Below, piece by piece: positions 34,709-42,592 of a stretch of 64,000 nt of DNA. The translations under genes were made by a program, and so were the position numbers. The stretch is taken from the NCBI GenBank assembly GCA_030603805.1, contig JAUVXD010000002.1, positions 124,001-188,000 of the forward strand. Direction: 5' to 3'. This DNA comes from Acholeplasmataceae bacterium (GTDB lineage: Bacteria > Bacillota_I > Bacilli_A > Acholeplasmatales > Acholeplasmataceae). Below the pieces are notes generated by a model. The model did not search any database. It was not told the DNA's origin and saw only the letters and a list, made by a program, of their open reading frames with translations. Position 1 is the stretch's first letter. Each line of letters opens with the position of its first letter.

Positions 34709-36306
34709 AACTTACCAATAAACTTATAATGAATATCAACTTGTTGCTTTCTCACATTTTCTTCATAATCTGGTTCATGAACAATTATCTTATCAATGAA
34801 TTCATTTAATATTCTTGAATCAAGTTCCTTGATATCTGTATATTTTTTAATAATACTCATAAACTGATTAGCGTTTTTTGTCTTTGAACTTGCTTCAATA
34901 ATCCTGTTTGTTTTTTCTTCATTGCTCATTATTAAACTTTCTTGTTCCTCTTCATACGCTTTAAGTAAGTTTCTAAACCTTTTATCATCTACTTTATCGA
35001 TAGCGTGATCCTCGTATAACTTGCTGATGACTACATCCAAAGTTTGAATCCGTTTTTGATTAAATGATATTTCATTTTTCAATTGTGCAATACCGTTTTT
35101 AATGTTACTGTTATCTTTATCCTGGATTTGACTTAGAAACACTTTTTCGTTTAGATTAGCTTGTTTGATATGTGCTATGATATCATCTAAAACAACATTA
35201 TATAAATTCTCATAATTAATGTAATGCATCGAACAATAAGACTTGCCAAAAGTTCTAAATGTTGTACATGCATATTGTCCATAACTTTTTCTATCCTTAG
35301 TTCTTTTAAATGATAGTGTTCTACCGCAATCTGGACAGCTCAGTAGTCCAATAAAGATTTGTGGTTCGTCTGCATCTTTTAACTTCTTCTTTTTAACTGA
35401 AATGATTTTTTGAACCTCATCAAATGTTTTTTCATCAATGATTGATTCATGCATATTTTTAACCTCTATCCATTCATCTTTAGGTAACTTGATTAGACTT
35501 CTATCTTTAAATGATTTGGATGTGTTTTTATTACAGACAATATGTCCTAAGTATTCTCTGTTTTTTAAAATGCTAAAGATTGTTTGTTGACTCCAGTCAT
35601 AGGGATATTTAACAAACTTCTCAGAAACATACTTTCCTAAGTCCTTCATCATTTTGGCTCTAGGTTTTAAAATGCCCTCTTTTTTAAAGAGACTTGCTAT
35701 TTTAAAAGGTGTAAGACCGTCTAATGCATAATCAAAGATTCTTTTAATAATAGGGGATGTTTCTAAATCTATGATTAAGTGATATTTATTCTCGGGATCT
35801 TTCTTATAGCCATATGGTGCATAAGGACCGGTAAATTCACCTTTTAATGCCTTAGAACGATATGCTGATTTAATCTTCTTACTGATGTCTTTGGCATACC
35901 ATTCATTAATGATATTTTTAAATGGTGTGAAGTCATTAGATTCTTTGTTGCTGTCAACACTATCATTAATCGCGATAAATCTAATGTTGTGGTTTGGAAA
36001 GTAAGATTCAATGTAGAAACCAGTTTTCAAATAATTACGACCTAGTCTTGAAAGATCTTTAGTAATAACCGTACTGACTTTTCCCTTTTCAATATCACTT
36101 AGTAATCTTCCAAAATCAGGTCTTTCAAATGAAGTCCCTGAATATCCGTCATCCACATAAAATTCATGATTTTCAAAGCCATTAACTATTGCATACTCTG
36201 CTAACATTTCCTTTTGGTTCTTAATACTTAAGCTATCACCGTTGTAATCATCATCTCTGGATAACCTACAATAAAGTGCTGTTATGTTGTTTGCTTGCTT
36301 CATCAT
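34696..36306 (-). CDS. Large serine recombinase 1
   Basis: This 536-residue protein has an N-terminal resolvase domain with the nucleophile Ser in YCRLSRDDDY, DDGYSGTSFERP, and TKDLSRLGRNYLKTGFYIE. A recombinase domain (KALKGEFTGPYAPYGYKKDP, YPYDWSQQTIFSILKNREYLGH) follows, then a zinc ribbon (SCPDCGRTLSF...YCSMHY) and a coiled coil. This is the TnpX/TndX-type large serine recombinase layout, which inserts and excises DNA between short att sites. It is a close paralogue of the gene at 37825-39426. It lies between toxin-like tail 1 and immunity gene 2, inside the Rhs array. Its key residues look intact. Confidence 0.93.
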   Translation of the reverse strand: MMKQANNITALYCRLSRDDDYNGDSLSIKNQKEMLAEYAIVNGFENHEFYVDDGYSGTSFERPDFGRLLSDIEKGKVSTVITKDLSRLGRNYLKTGFYIESYFPNHNIRFIAINDSVDSNKESNDFTPFKNIINEWYAKDISKKIKSAYRSKALKGEFTGPYAPYGYKKDPENKYHLIIDLETSPIIKRIFDYALDGLTPFKIASLFKKEGILKPRAKMMKDLGKYVSEKFVKYPYDWSQQTIFSILKNREYLGHIVCNKNTSKSFKDRSLIKLPKDEWIEVKNMHESIIDEKTFDEVQKIISVKKKKLKDADEPQIFIGLLSCPDCGRTLSFKRTKDRKSYGQYACTTFRTFGKSYCSMHYINYENLYNVVLDDIIAHIKQANLNEKVFLSQIQDKDNSNIKNGIAQLKNEISFNQKRIQTLDVVISKLYEDHAIDKVDDKRFRNLLKAYEEEQESLIMSNEEKTNRIIEASSKTKNANQFMSIIKKYTDIKELDSRILNEFIDKIIVHEPDYEENVRKQQVDIHYKFIGKLTTE

Positions 36307-36439
36307 TTGAAACCTTGCCCTCTATTTCTTTTTCTATGAGTTTTAAAACTATTTTTTGAATAGTTTTATCCTCTTCATCTTTATAATAAGCAGAAGCATA
36401 AGTTTTAACTTTTATTTTGTTGAATTTTTCTTTTTTCAG
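36266..36439 (-). CDS. Small protein preceding serine recombinase 1 (start codon lost)
   Basis: This is about 57 residues, including KIKV...YYKDEEDKTIQKIVLKLIEKE. It is the counterpart of the 43-residue protein at 39435-39566. By alignment the start codon is CTG here (36437-36439) where the other copy has ATG, and a TTG three codons earlier is an alternative start. The C-terminus is 13 residues longer and overlaps the recombinase start by 41 bases. Small basic or helical proteins of this type commonly precede large serine recombinases; an accessory role in recombination is inference. Confidence 0.55.
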   Translation of the reverse strand: MKKEKFNKIKVKTYASAYYKDEEDKTIQKIVLKLIEKEIEGKVSNDEASKQHNSTLL

Positions 36440-36525
36440 ATGTTTCAACACCTTTATATACACAAGTGTATGAAGCACTTATGACATAATGTGGAATCAC
36501 TAAATTTTTAATTTTTTTAAACATC

Positions 36526-36553
36526 AAAAAAGGAATGTTAATTTCAACACTCC
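36526..36553 (-). terminator. Terminator after immunity gene 2
   Basis: On the minus strand the stem GGAGTGTT / AACATTCC (36532-36553) is followed by TTTTTTG. Confidence 0.75.
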
Positions 36554-36588
36554 TCTGTCTAAAGATTCGATTCAATGAATCCCATAAT

Positions 36589-36636
36589 GTTTAGTCACAC
36601 TTAACACGAGTACAGTTTAGTATGCGAAACTAAACT
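36589..36636. repeat. Palindromic site before recombinase 1
   Basis: AGTTTAGT (36614-36621), a 7-base centre ATGCGAA, then ACTAAACT (36629-36636), with a third copy GTTTAGT at 36589-36595 and CACTTAACAC between. The same set occurs at 39693-39781 before recombinase 2. It lies between the immunity gene stop and the small pre-recombinase ORF, and may be a recombinase binding or att site. Confidence 0.7.
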
Positions 36637-36652
36637 TTGAGAACTTTTGATG

Positions 36653-37144
36653 TTATCTTTTGTATGACTTTGCAATATCGCTTAAAACACTATCTTCTAT
36701 TGAATTATCAATCATAATGATTCGAATATTATAAGAGCTATCTTCTGAACCATTGAATAGCAAAAACTTATAATCATATGAAATACTAGACATTTCCCAT
36801 GTATTATCTCCCCATTGAGCACCATTTGAATTGCCACTCTTTAAGTCACTTTTCACACGCTCATAATCATCAAAATATGGGTTAAATAATCTTTCATCAT
36901 ATAAAACCGTACCCACATAATAATATAAACCTTTATCCCATTGTATACCTATGATTTCATCTTTTTCTGTATCTATAATCTGTATCCAATCATCAATAAC
37001 TTTAAACTCCCAATGGTTAGGTATTTTTACGGTGCCTATATTGTCATCAGGTATTTTAACATCTTTGTAACTCGAGTAATTTATGCAACTCGTTAATATT
37101 AAACTGAATGTTATTAACGATAAAAATAATATGGTCTTTTTCAT
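36653..37144 (-). CDS. Putative immunity protein 2 (lipoprotein)
   Basis: This 163-residue lipoprotein has a signal peptide ending in the lipobox LTSC. The mature part (about 140 residues) is rich in Asp, Trp and Tyr (WEFKVIDDWIQIID, GIQWDKGLYYYVG, QWGDNTWEMSSI). The start at 37144 has AGAAAGG upstream; an earlier TTG is less likely. It begins 14 bases after toxin-like tail 2, so immunity is inferred from position. An extracytoplasmic lipoprotein would protect against a toxin acting from outside. No known family is recognised. Confidence 0.5.
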   Translation of the reverse strand: MKKTILFLSLITFSLILTSCINYSSYKDVKIPDDNIGTVKIPNHWEFKVIDDWIQIIDTEKDEIIGIQWDKGLYYYVGTVLYDERLFNPYFDDYERVKSDLKSGNSNGAQWGDNTWEMSSISYDYKFLLFNGSEDSSYNIRIIMIDNSIEDSVLSDIAKSYKR

Positions 37145-37158
37145 GATTAATACCTTTC

Positions 37159-37731
37159 TTACCAATAAATTCTAGGCATTATTGGCGGAATTGGTTTTAA
37201 GCCTCTCGCAAATCCTTCAAATATCCATGCTGTCCAATCTCCATTTAAATCCGGAGCGCCTAACCATGCCGGATTCCCATTAGTAATACCGAACGGTCTC
37301 GCTACTTTATCAAATACATAATGAGCTTGCAGTTCGATATGCATTCCTAAAACAGTACGTCCTTCTACATAATAATTCGAATGCAAATGTTTGGCATAAA
37401 GACCGGCAGTAAAAATACTGTAGTACTTGTTTTTGGTAAAATCAAAATTGATATATGGGTCGTCAGTTGCATTATATCCTGGAATAATATTTTGTGAAAT
37501 ACTATCCCAATTATCCCTTACAACAAAGTAATCTCCTGCAATTAATCCTGATGCTGTATATCCAGCAAGATCCCAACCACTATAACCTAAATCTTTAGAT
37601 GTATTATATGATTTTACTGCTCCATATGTCATATAGGTAGCAACAGCAATTGCTAGTAGTGATATTAATACTGGAAAATTTCCGTCCCTATCAATATACA
37701 TCACTGGAGTCATGTGCCTGTAACCCAGCAT
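37159..37731 (-). CDS. Orphan Rhs C-terminal toxin-like tail 2
   Basis: This 190-residue ORF starts LGYRHMTPVMYIDRDGN, the end of an Rhs core (the PVMYxDxxGN boundary). A hydrophobic helix (FPVLISLLAIAVATYMTYGAV) follows, then a polar domain with a His-rich block (YAKHLHSNYYVEGRTVLGMHIELQAHYVFDKVARPFGI) that could be catalytic. No signal peptide, Rhs shell or good ribosome site is present. Like tail 1 it appears displaced and silent, and it is followed by its own putative immunity gene. Toxin class is unknown. Confidence 0.6.
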   Translation of the reverse strand: MLGYRHMTPVMYIDRDGNFPVLISLLAIAVATYMTYGAVKSYNTSKDLGYSGWDLAGYTASGLIAGDYFVVRDNWDSISQNIIPGYNATDDPYINFDFTKNKYYSIFTAGLYAKHLHSNYYVEGRTVLGMHIELQAHYVFDKVARPFGITNGNPAWLGAPDLNGDWTAWIFEGFARGLKPIPPIMPRIYW

Positions 37732-37792
37732 AATAATCTTTATGTACTTTTACACCTTCATTATATCAATTAATACCTTATTTTTATAGTAA

Positions 37793-37818
37793 AAACGACA
37801 AAATTTAGTGTTTTGTCG
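37793..37818 (-). terminator. Terminator of serine recombinase 2
   Basis: On the minus strand the stem CGACAAAA / TTTTGTCG (37794-37818) is followed by a T run. Confidence 0.75.
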
Positions 37819-37824
37819 CTTTCT

Positions 37825-39426
37825 TTAAATGATACCTACAAACTTATAGTAGATATCTATCCTTTGTTGTTTTTCTCCATTTACTTCTTTTGCATCATAA
37901 ACCAGTATCTTTTCAATCATTTCATTTAAGATACTTGCATCTAGTTCTTTAAGATGCTTGTATTTCTTAATGATACTTAAGAAATTTTCAGTATCATCCT
38001 TTTTATCTTTATACTCACTTAACTGTAATGTCAATTCGTTAATATTTTCTTTGATACTCTTTTGTTCAACTTCATAGTCCTTTAAGAAAATTATAAAGCG
38101 TTCTTCACTAATCTTTTCATGCATTCGATCCTCATACATCTTTTTAATCAGTGCATTGATATCTTCTACTCTTTTCTCAAACTTGAGTATTTCTTTTTGA
38201 TACCTATTTAAATCCTTTTCATGTTTAACTTGATTTGATGCTAGCATATGTTTTAAAACTGTTTCTTCATTGATTTTAGCGTGCTTTAAATGTTTGTTGA
38301 TATCTTCTAAGATCATACGATAAAGCTTTTCATAACTAATATAGTGGGTTGTACAATAACCTTTACCAAATCTTCTATAGGTGGAACATGCATAAGCACC
38401 AAAACTCTTTCTATTATTGTATCTGGAAAAGGATAGGGTTTTACCACAATCAGGACATCTAAGAAGTCCTACAAACATTTGATAAGTTGTTGTTTCTTTG
38501 ATGTTTGTTCTTTTTGCTGTAAGCATTGGTTGGATGGTATTAAACGTTTCTTCATCTATCAGTGCTTCATGTGTGTTTTTAACAATGATCCAATCTTCTT
38601 TTGGTACATTGATTAATGTTCTATCTTTAAATGATTTAGATCTATTTCTATTACATACTAAGTGACCTAAGTATTCCATATTGCCTAATATAGCATAAAT
38701 ACTTCTGGGACTCCAATCATAGGGGTGTTTAACAAACTTATCCATGACATATTTACCATGGTCTTTAATAATTTGTGCTCTGGGTTTTAATATCTTATCT
38801 TTATTAAGTATCATGGATATCTTAAACGTTGTTAAACCACTTCTTGCCAGTTCAAATATACGTTTGACAACTGTTCCGGTTTCAGGGTTAATAAGAAGTT
38901 GATGCTTATTGTTTGGATCTTTCATATAACCATAGGGTGCGAAAGGTCCCGTAAATTTACCTTCTAGTGCCTTGGTGTGATATGCTGATTTTATTTTCTT
39001 ACTAATATCCTTGGCATACCACTCATTCATGATATTTCTAAAGGGTGTAAATTCTTGATGTTCTTTGTTACTATCCACACTATCATTAACTGCGATAAAG
39101 CGTACCTTGTTTTCTGGGAAGTAGTTTTCCAAATAATAACCAGTTTTTAAATAATCCCGACCCAATCTTGATAAGTCTTTAATAATGATAGTACCTACTT
39201 TACCTTTATCAATGTCCCTAAGTAGATCTTGAAATCCCGGTCTTTCAAATGAAGTGCCAGAATAACCATCATCAATATAAAACTTCGTATGATTGAATAG
39301 ATTTTGTTTAGCATATTGTTCCAGCATCTGTTTCTGGGTTTGGATGCTGGCACTATCACCATGATAATCATCATCTCTTGATAATCTACAATAAAGTGCC
39401 GTGATTTTATAATTTGCTGCTGTCAA
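37825..39426 (-). CDS. Large serine recombinase 2
   Basis: This 533-residue paralogue of recombinase 1 has the same domain order. The resolvase domain has YCRLSRDDDYHGD, DDGYSGTSFERPGF and KDLSRLGRDYLKTGYYLE. The recombinase domain has GKFTGPFAPYGYMKDP and YDWSPRSIYAILGNMEYLGHL. A zinc ribbon RCPDCGKTLSFSR...YCTTHY and a coiled coil follow. The two recombinases share long blocks but differ throughout, so they are not a recent duplication. It lies between toxin-like tail 2 and immunity gene 3, as recombinase 1 lies between tail 1 and immunity 2. It is probably active in its own mobilisation or in cassette exchange. Confidence 0.93.
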   Translation of the reverse strand: MTAANYKITALYCRLSRDDDYHGDSASIQTQKQMLEQYAKQNLFNHTKFYIDDGYSGTSFERPGFQDLLRDIDKGKVGTIIIKDLSRLGRDYLKTGYYLENYFPENKVRFIAVNDSVDSNKEHQEFTPFRNIMNEWYAKDISKKIKSAYHTKALEGKFTGPFAPYGYMKDPNNKHQLLINPETGTVVKRIFELARSGLTTFKISMILNKDKILKPRAQIIKDHGKYVMDKFVKHPYDWSPRSIYAILGNMEYLGHLVCNRNRSKSFKDRTLINVPKEDWIIVKNTHEALIDEETFNTIQPMLTAKRTNIKETTTYQMFVGLLRCPDCGKTLSFSRYNNRKSFGAYACSTYRRFGKGYCTTHYISYEKLYRMILEDINKHLKHAKINEETVLKHMLASNQVKHEKDLNRYQKEILKFEKRVEDINALIKKMYEDRMHEKISEERFIIFLKDYEVEQKSIKENINELTLQLSEYKDKKDDTENFLSIIKKYKHLKELDASILNEMIEKILVYDAKEVNGEKQQRIDIYYKFVGII

Positions 39427-39434
39427 GATAAAAC

Positions 39435-39566
39435 CTACTTTCTGTCACCCATTTCTTTTTCAATCAGTTTTAAAACTATTTGTTCAATAGTTTTATCTTC
39501 TTCATCTTTATAATAGACAGTTATAGGCTGTTTTACTTTTATTTTGTCTAAATTTTCTTTTTTCAT
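39435..39566 (-). CDS. Small protein preceding serine recombinase 2
   Basis: This is a 43-residue protein, MKKENLDKIKVKQPITVYY then KDEEDKTIEQIVLKLIEKE. The ATG at 39566 has AGAGGT about 11 bases upstream. It ends 8 bases before recombinase 2. The counterpart before recombinase 1 is at 36266-36439. It is a charged, helical protein of unknown function, probably co-translated with the recombinase. Confidence 0.65.
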   Translation of the reverse strand: MKKENLDKIKVKQPITVYYKDEEDKTIEQIVLKLIEKEMGDRK

Positions 39567-39640
39567 ATGTTTTTTATACCTCTAATATCTTAAGTATATG
39601 AACCACTAACGACATAAATTGGCATTCTATGAGTTTAGAT

Positions 39641-39668
39641 AGAAAAAAGAGCGTATTTTTACACTCTT
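39641..39668 (-). terminator. Terminator after immunity gene 3
   Basis: On the minus strand the stem AGAGTGTA / TACGCTCT is followed by TTTTTTC (39641-39668). Confidence 0.7.
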
Positions 39669-39692
39669 ATCTTAAATATTTTATGAATTGTG

Positions 39693-39781
39693 GTTTAGTA
39701 GCACTTAACACTGACACAGTTTAGTACGCGATAACGTGGCTATTAGTATAGCCACGTTCCGCGTAACAGTAAAACTAAACT
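39693..39781. repeat. Palindromic site before recombinase 2, with nested long stem-loop
   Basis: The outer arms AGTTTAGT (39718-39725) and ACTAAACT (39774-39781), and the third copy GTTTAGT (39693-39699), match the site at 36589-36636. Here the centre holds an extra hairpin, with CGCG (39727-39730), AACGTGGCTAT (39733-39743) and ATAGCCACGTT (39748-39758), CGCG (39760-39763). The 3' arm touches the stop codon of immunity gene 3. Confidence 0.72.
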
Positions 39782-39784
39782 TTG

Positions 39785-40321
39785 TTATGTTTGTTCCGGG
39801 TCATCTTTTGAGTCTAACTCAAACATTTCTCTATAAACTTTTTCTTTTACACCTAAATCAATTTTCACTGCATTAATACATTTTTCAAGAAGTATTTTTG
39901 GGAACAATTTATCATAAATATTAATTGATATACACACTTCATTTTTAAGCATCTTTAATATTCTTCTTCTTTCTTTCATGATGGTGTCTTTAACGCTTAT
40001 ATTAAAATCATGTGTAGAAGCAATAACCATTGCTCCAATAAAGTATAAATAATTAACTTCTTCAAAATTTATTTTTTTTCTTTTTTTAAACCATTTTTGT
40101 ACAATTTGCTGTTCATCATAATAAGTTAAATACCAGTGATCCAGTAGATAAAAATATACAAAATTAACGGTCACTATTATGCATGAAAATCCAATTATTG
40201 GAACAATGGTATCTATAGACTGCTCTCTTGTAGCAAAGAAAATAATCATTATTGACGATATTACATTCATTAATACTGTAATAAACCCCATATGGTTAGC
40301 TATATTATTATACTTTTTCAT
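39785..40321 (-). CDS. Putative immunity protein 3 (membrane protein)
   Basis: This 178-residue protein has two N-terminal membrane helices (GFITVLMNVISSIMIIFFA and IVPIIGFSCIIVTVNFVYFYLL) followed by a cytoplasmic domain rich in Lys and Glu. AGGAGG precedes the ATG, and it begins 14 bases after the stop of Rhs tail 3. Immunity is inferred from this arrangement. The resemblance to immunity protein 1 in layout (two helices plus soluble domain) is general rather than sequence-based. Confidence 0.55.
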   Translation of the reverse strand: MKKYNNIANHMGFITVLMNVISSIMIIFFATREQSIDTIVPIIGFSCIIVTVNFVYFYLLDHWYLTYYDEQQIVQKWFKKRKKINFEEVNYLYFIGAMVIASTHDFNISVKDTIMKERRRILKMLKNEVCISINIYDKLFPKILLEKCINAVKIDLGVKEKVYREMFELDSKDDPEQT

Positions 40322-40335
40322 TTAAACTAATCCTC

Positions 40336-41988
40336 CTAGAAGTATGGTATTAATCTTATTGTTGCTATATTTGATTTTCTACCCATACCAGAAATTAAAT
40401 CATATGCCCAGGCAATTTCAGCTCCCATCATTGGTCCCCAAATAGCATCGAACACTTTGTAACCTGTAGGATCTGCAAAACTAAATAATCCTGATCCAAA
40501 TGATATTAAAGCACCACCTAAAGAAATTTTATCTCCATGAATGCCAGCTTGTCCTAAATATGCCCCTAAGGATAGAGTTCCATCAATACCTGCCATAATT
40601 GCTCGTTGTCCATAAGTCCCAAGTTTAGCAATTGCTCCAACTTTTGCTCCAATGGCACCAGATATAGCTCCAGTTATCGAACCTAGCATGAATCCTGTAG
40701 AGGCCTTATTTGAATCGAAATGAAAACCATCTTCATCGAGTGAAACACCACTAATAATTCCAACGGCTCCACCGACAGATGCACCCAAGAATGCACTTCC
40801 CAATATAGCAGCTGCGGCACCTCCTGTTAAAACCGTTGCTACCCCCAAACCAACAATTATTCCTATGCCTATTGTCCATTTTAACCATTCAGGCATATTA
40901 CCGCTGGGGTCGGAGTACATAACAGGATTATTTCCACAATAAGCATAAAGATTTAAACCTTGCTCACTGGATGGATCTAGATAGTTTATAGAATCTGCAC
41001 TAATAAATCTTCCAATACTTGGATCGTAATATCTTGAATTGAGATAGTAAAGTCCTGTTTCTAAATCTAATCGATAACCTCGATAACGATATGGATTGAT
41101 ATTTGCGATACCTATTCCGCTATCCCAAAGGTGTACAATATTCCCCCATGCATCATATCTATATCTTGCTACTGTATTGCCAGATGCATCGACAATCTCG
41201 ATGATATCTCCTTGAAGGTTCTTGATATAGAAATACTCATCACCATTATAGTTCATTGATAATAGAGATCCATCAACATCATATGTATAGTATATAACAT
41301 CATTTCCTGTTTTTTCAAACAAAACTAAAGAACCCTCTAAAAAATACTCAGTAGTGGTAGTTCCATTAGATTTAGATGTCCGAATCCCTTGATCATTATA
41401 GGTATATGTATAGGTAACACCACCTATGATATGTTCAACTAATCTTCTACCTTCAAAGTCAAAAGACTGATTGGTATCTGATGTAATACTTGTGATGTTA
41501 CCAATGGAGTCATACGTGTAATTCGCTGTTTTTTGTAAAATTCCACTCACATAATATTCAATATAGGTAATCTGATCTTTCCACCCTGATGTCTTGTAAA
41601 ATAATCTAGTTTCGCTTAATGGAGTACCTGATGGCGTGCCTGTCGTATATGCATAGCGTTTAATCGATGTGATATTTCCTCGGTTGTCATTTGTGTTTGA
41701 ATCGCCATAGTCATCATAAGTATAAAGGATAGTTTGCTCATAGTTGGTTGTTTTGATGTTTTCTCGAATTAATCGATTAAAGCCATCATAAACATATTGA
41801 TAGTTCTCTATTTCAACCAATAATGCATTCTTAATGGATATTTCTACGATGTTACCTAAAGCATCATAGGCGAAATGATGTGTATATTGAACATTGCCAT
41901 CTTTTTTATAAGTGATGGATGCGACAATGAGACTTGCGTTACTGTTTAATTTCCATACCAATCCAATTTTGTATATATAGAGCATCAA
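40336..41988 (-). CDS. Truncated Rhs core with toxin-like tail 3
   Basis: This 550-residue ORF starts inside an Rhs repeat region. The first 16 residues (MMLYIYKIGLV...) are not Rhs; from NASLIVASITYKKDG it is nearly identical to the long Rhs gene up to NNPVMYSDPSGN (about residue 360). It holds YD repeats and the Rhs core with YRGYRLDLETGLYYLNSRYYDP. The last 190 residues differ from the other tails: hydrophobic Gly/Ala-rich (GIGIIVGLGVATVLTGGAAAAILGSA), then LGTYGQRAIMAGIDGTLSLGAYLGQAG and WGPMMGAEIAWAYDLISG. No signal peptide and no ribosome site are seen. It looks like a recombined partial copy carrying tail 3. Confidence 0.8.
   Translation of the reverse strand: MMLYIYKIGLVWKLNSNASLIVASITYKKDGNVQYTHHFAYDALGNIVEISIKNALLVEIENYQYVYDGFNRLIRENIKTTNYEQTILYTYDDYGDSNTNDNRGNITSIKRYAYTTGTPSGTPLSETRLFYKTSGWKDQITYIEYYVSGILQKTANYTYDSIGNITSITSDTNQSFDFEGRRLVEHIIGGVTYTYTYNDQGIRTSKSNGTTTTEYFLEGSLVLFEKTGNDVIYYTYDVDGSLLSMNYNGDEYFYIKNLQGDIIEIVDASGNTVARYRYDAWGNIVHLWDSGIGIANINPYRYRGYRLDLETGLYYLNSRYYDPSIGRFISADSINYLDPSSEQGLNLYAYCGNNPVMYSDPSGNMPEWLKWTIGIGIIVGLGVATVLTGGAAAAILGSAFLGASVGGAVGIISGVSLDEDGFHFDSNKASTGFMLGSITGAISGAIGAKVGAIAKLGTYGQRAIMAGIDGTLSLGAYLGQAGIHGDKISLGGALISFGSGLFSFADPTGYKVFDAIWGPMMGAEIAWAYDLISGMGRKSNIATIRLIPYF
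40916..41940. repeat. Rhs core duplication, left copy
   Basis: About 1,025 bases nearly identical to 43735-44762, in the same orientation. Identity stops abruptly at both ends, inside coding sequence on the tail side and at NASL on the other. It covers the YD repeats and the conserved Rhs core. Confidence 0.85.
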
Positions 41989-42101
41989 AATCCATAGTCT
42001 ACCAACTAATTAGTAGTTTTCTTGGTAGACTCTTTTTTATACAAAAAAATGCCCTAAATGGGCATAAATTTGCTTAATTAGCTCGTTTTATCGAACCAAT
42101 T
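41989..42101. other. Hairpin-rich spacer between Rhs copies
   Basis: This spacer holds an inverted repeat AGTCTACCAA (41996-42005) / TTGGTAGACT (42022-42031), followed on the plus strand by TTTTTT, which would be a terminator for plus-strand transcription although no plus-strand gene exists here. It also holds a minus-strand terminator-like hairpin ATGCCC/GGGCAT (42049-42065) followed by seven T. The first may be a remnant of a lost insertion element or gene. Confidence 0.5.
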
Positions 42102-42299
42102 CAAGATTAATTTGGAGTCTCTGTTAACCTTAAAGGGTCGTGTTTTTAGGGGTTCTTTAACCTTAACTGGTAAGAAATTGCCAATTCGAGAAAAATCGAG
42201 TAAGTAGTGGTATCTATGGGTAAATCATGGAAAACAGTGGACGTACTACAACTGGTAAGAAAATAACCTAAATTGGTAAATAGTGGAAAAATCGAGAAA
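42102..42299. repeat. Module-end repeat, copy 2
   Basis: Matches 33321-33516 over about 195 bases in the same orientation. It lies downstream of immunity gene 4 (42593-43108). The DNA between 42300 and 42592 shows no gene that I can support. Together the two copies bracket the 9-kb part of the array that holds both recombinases and tails 1-3. Confidence 0.75.
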
Positions 42300-42592
42300 G
42301 TATTTACCCAAAATCTTCTACTTTATACGAAATCACTTTGATTCATTTAGATAGTTTGAATACTCAGAAAATTCAATATTGCTAATGCACTCCTAACAAA
42401 CTGGCCAATTCCTGTTTTTCATATAATAGCAAAAAGCAATTTAGAAAATGTTCAACAGTGGTTGTCTATTGGTTTTATATGTTCTAATCACTTTATCTTT
42501 TATAAAGATTTATTTAGTCAACTTCACTTTTTGTATACCCTTATCATTGTTTTAAACTTTTCATTAGATGCAATATGTTTTTGTGCAAATGT

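Noticed and set aside
34696-36306. Recombinases as prophage integrases.
   Set aside because: Apart from the isolated holin gene no phage structural, lysis or replication genes are present, so a prophage is not supported.
42300-42592. Plus-strand ORF of 68 residues starting at 42462.
   Set aside because: No ribosome site, low-complexity hydrophobic reading, overlaps the end of immunity gene 4; judged to be non-coding.
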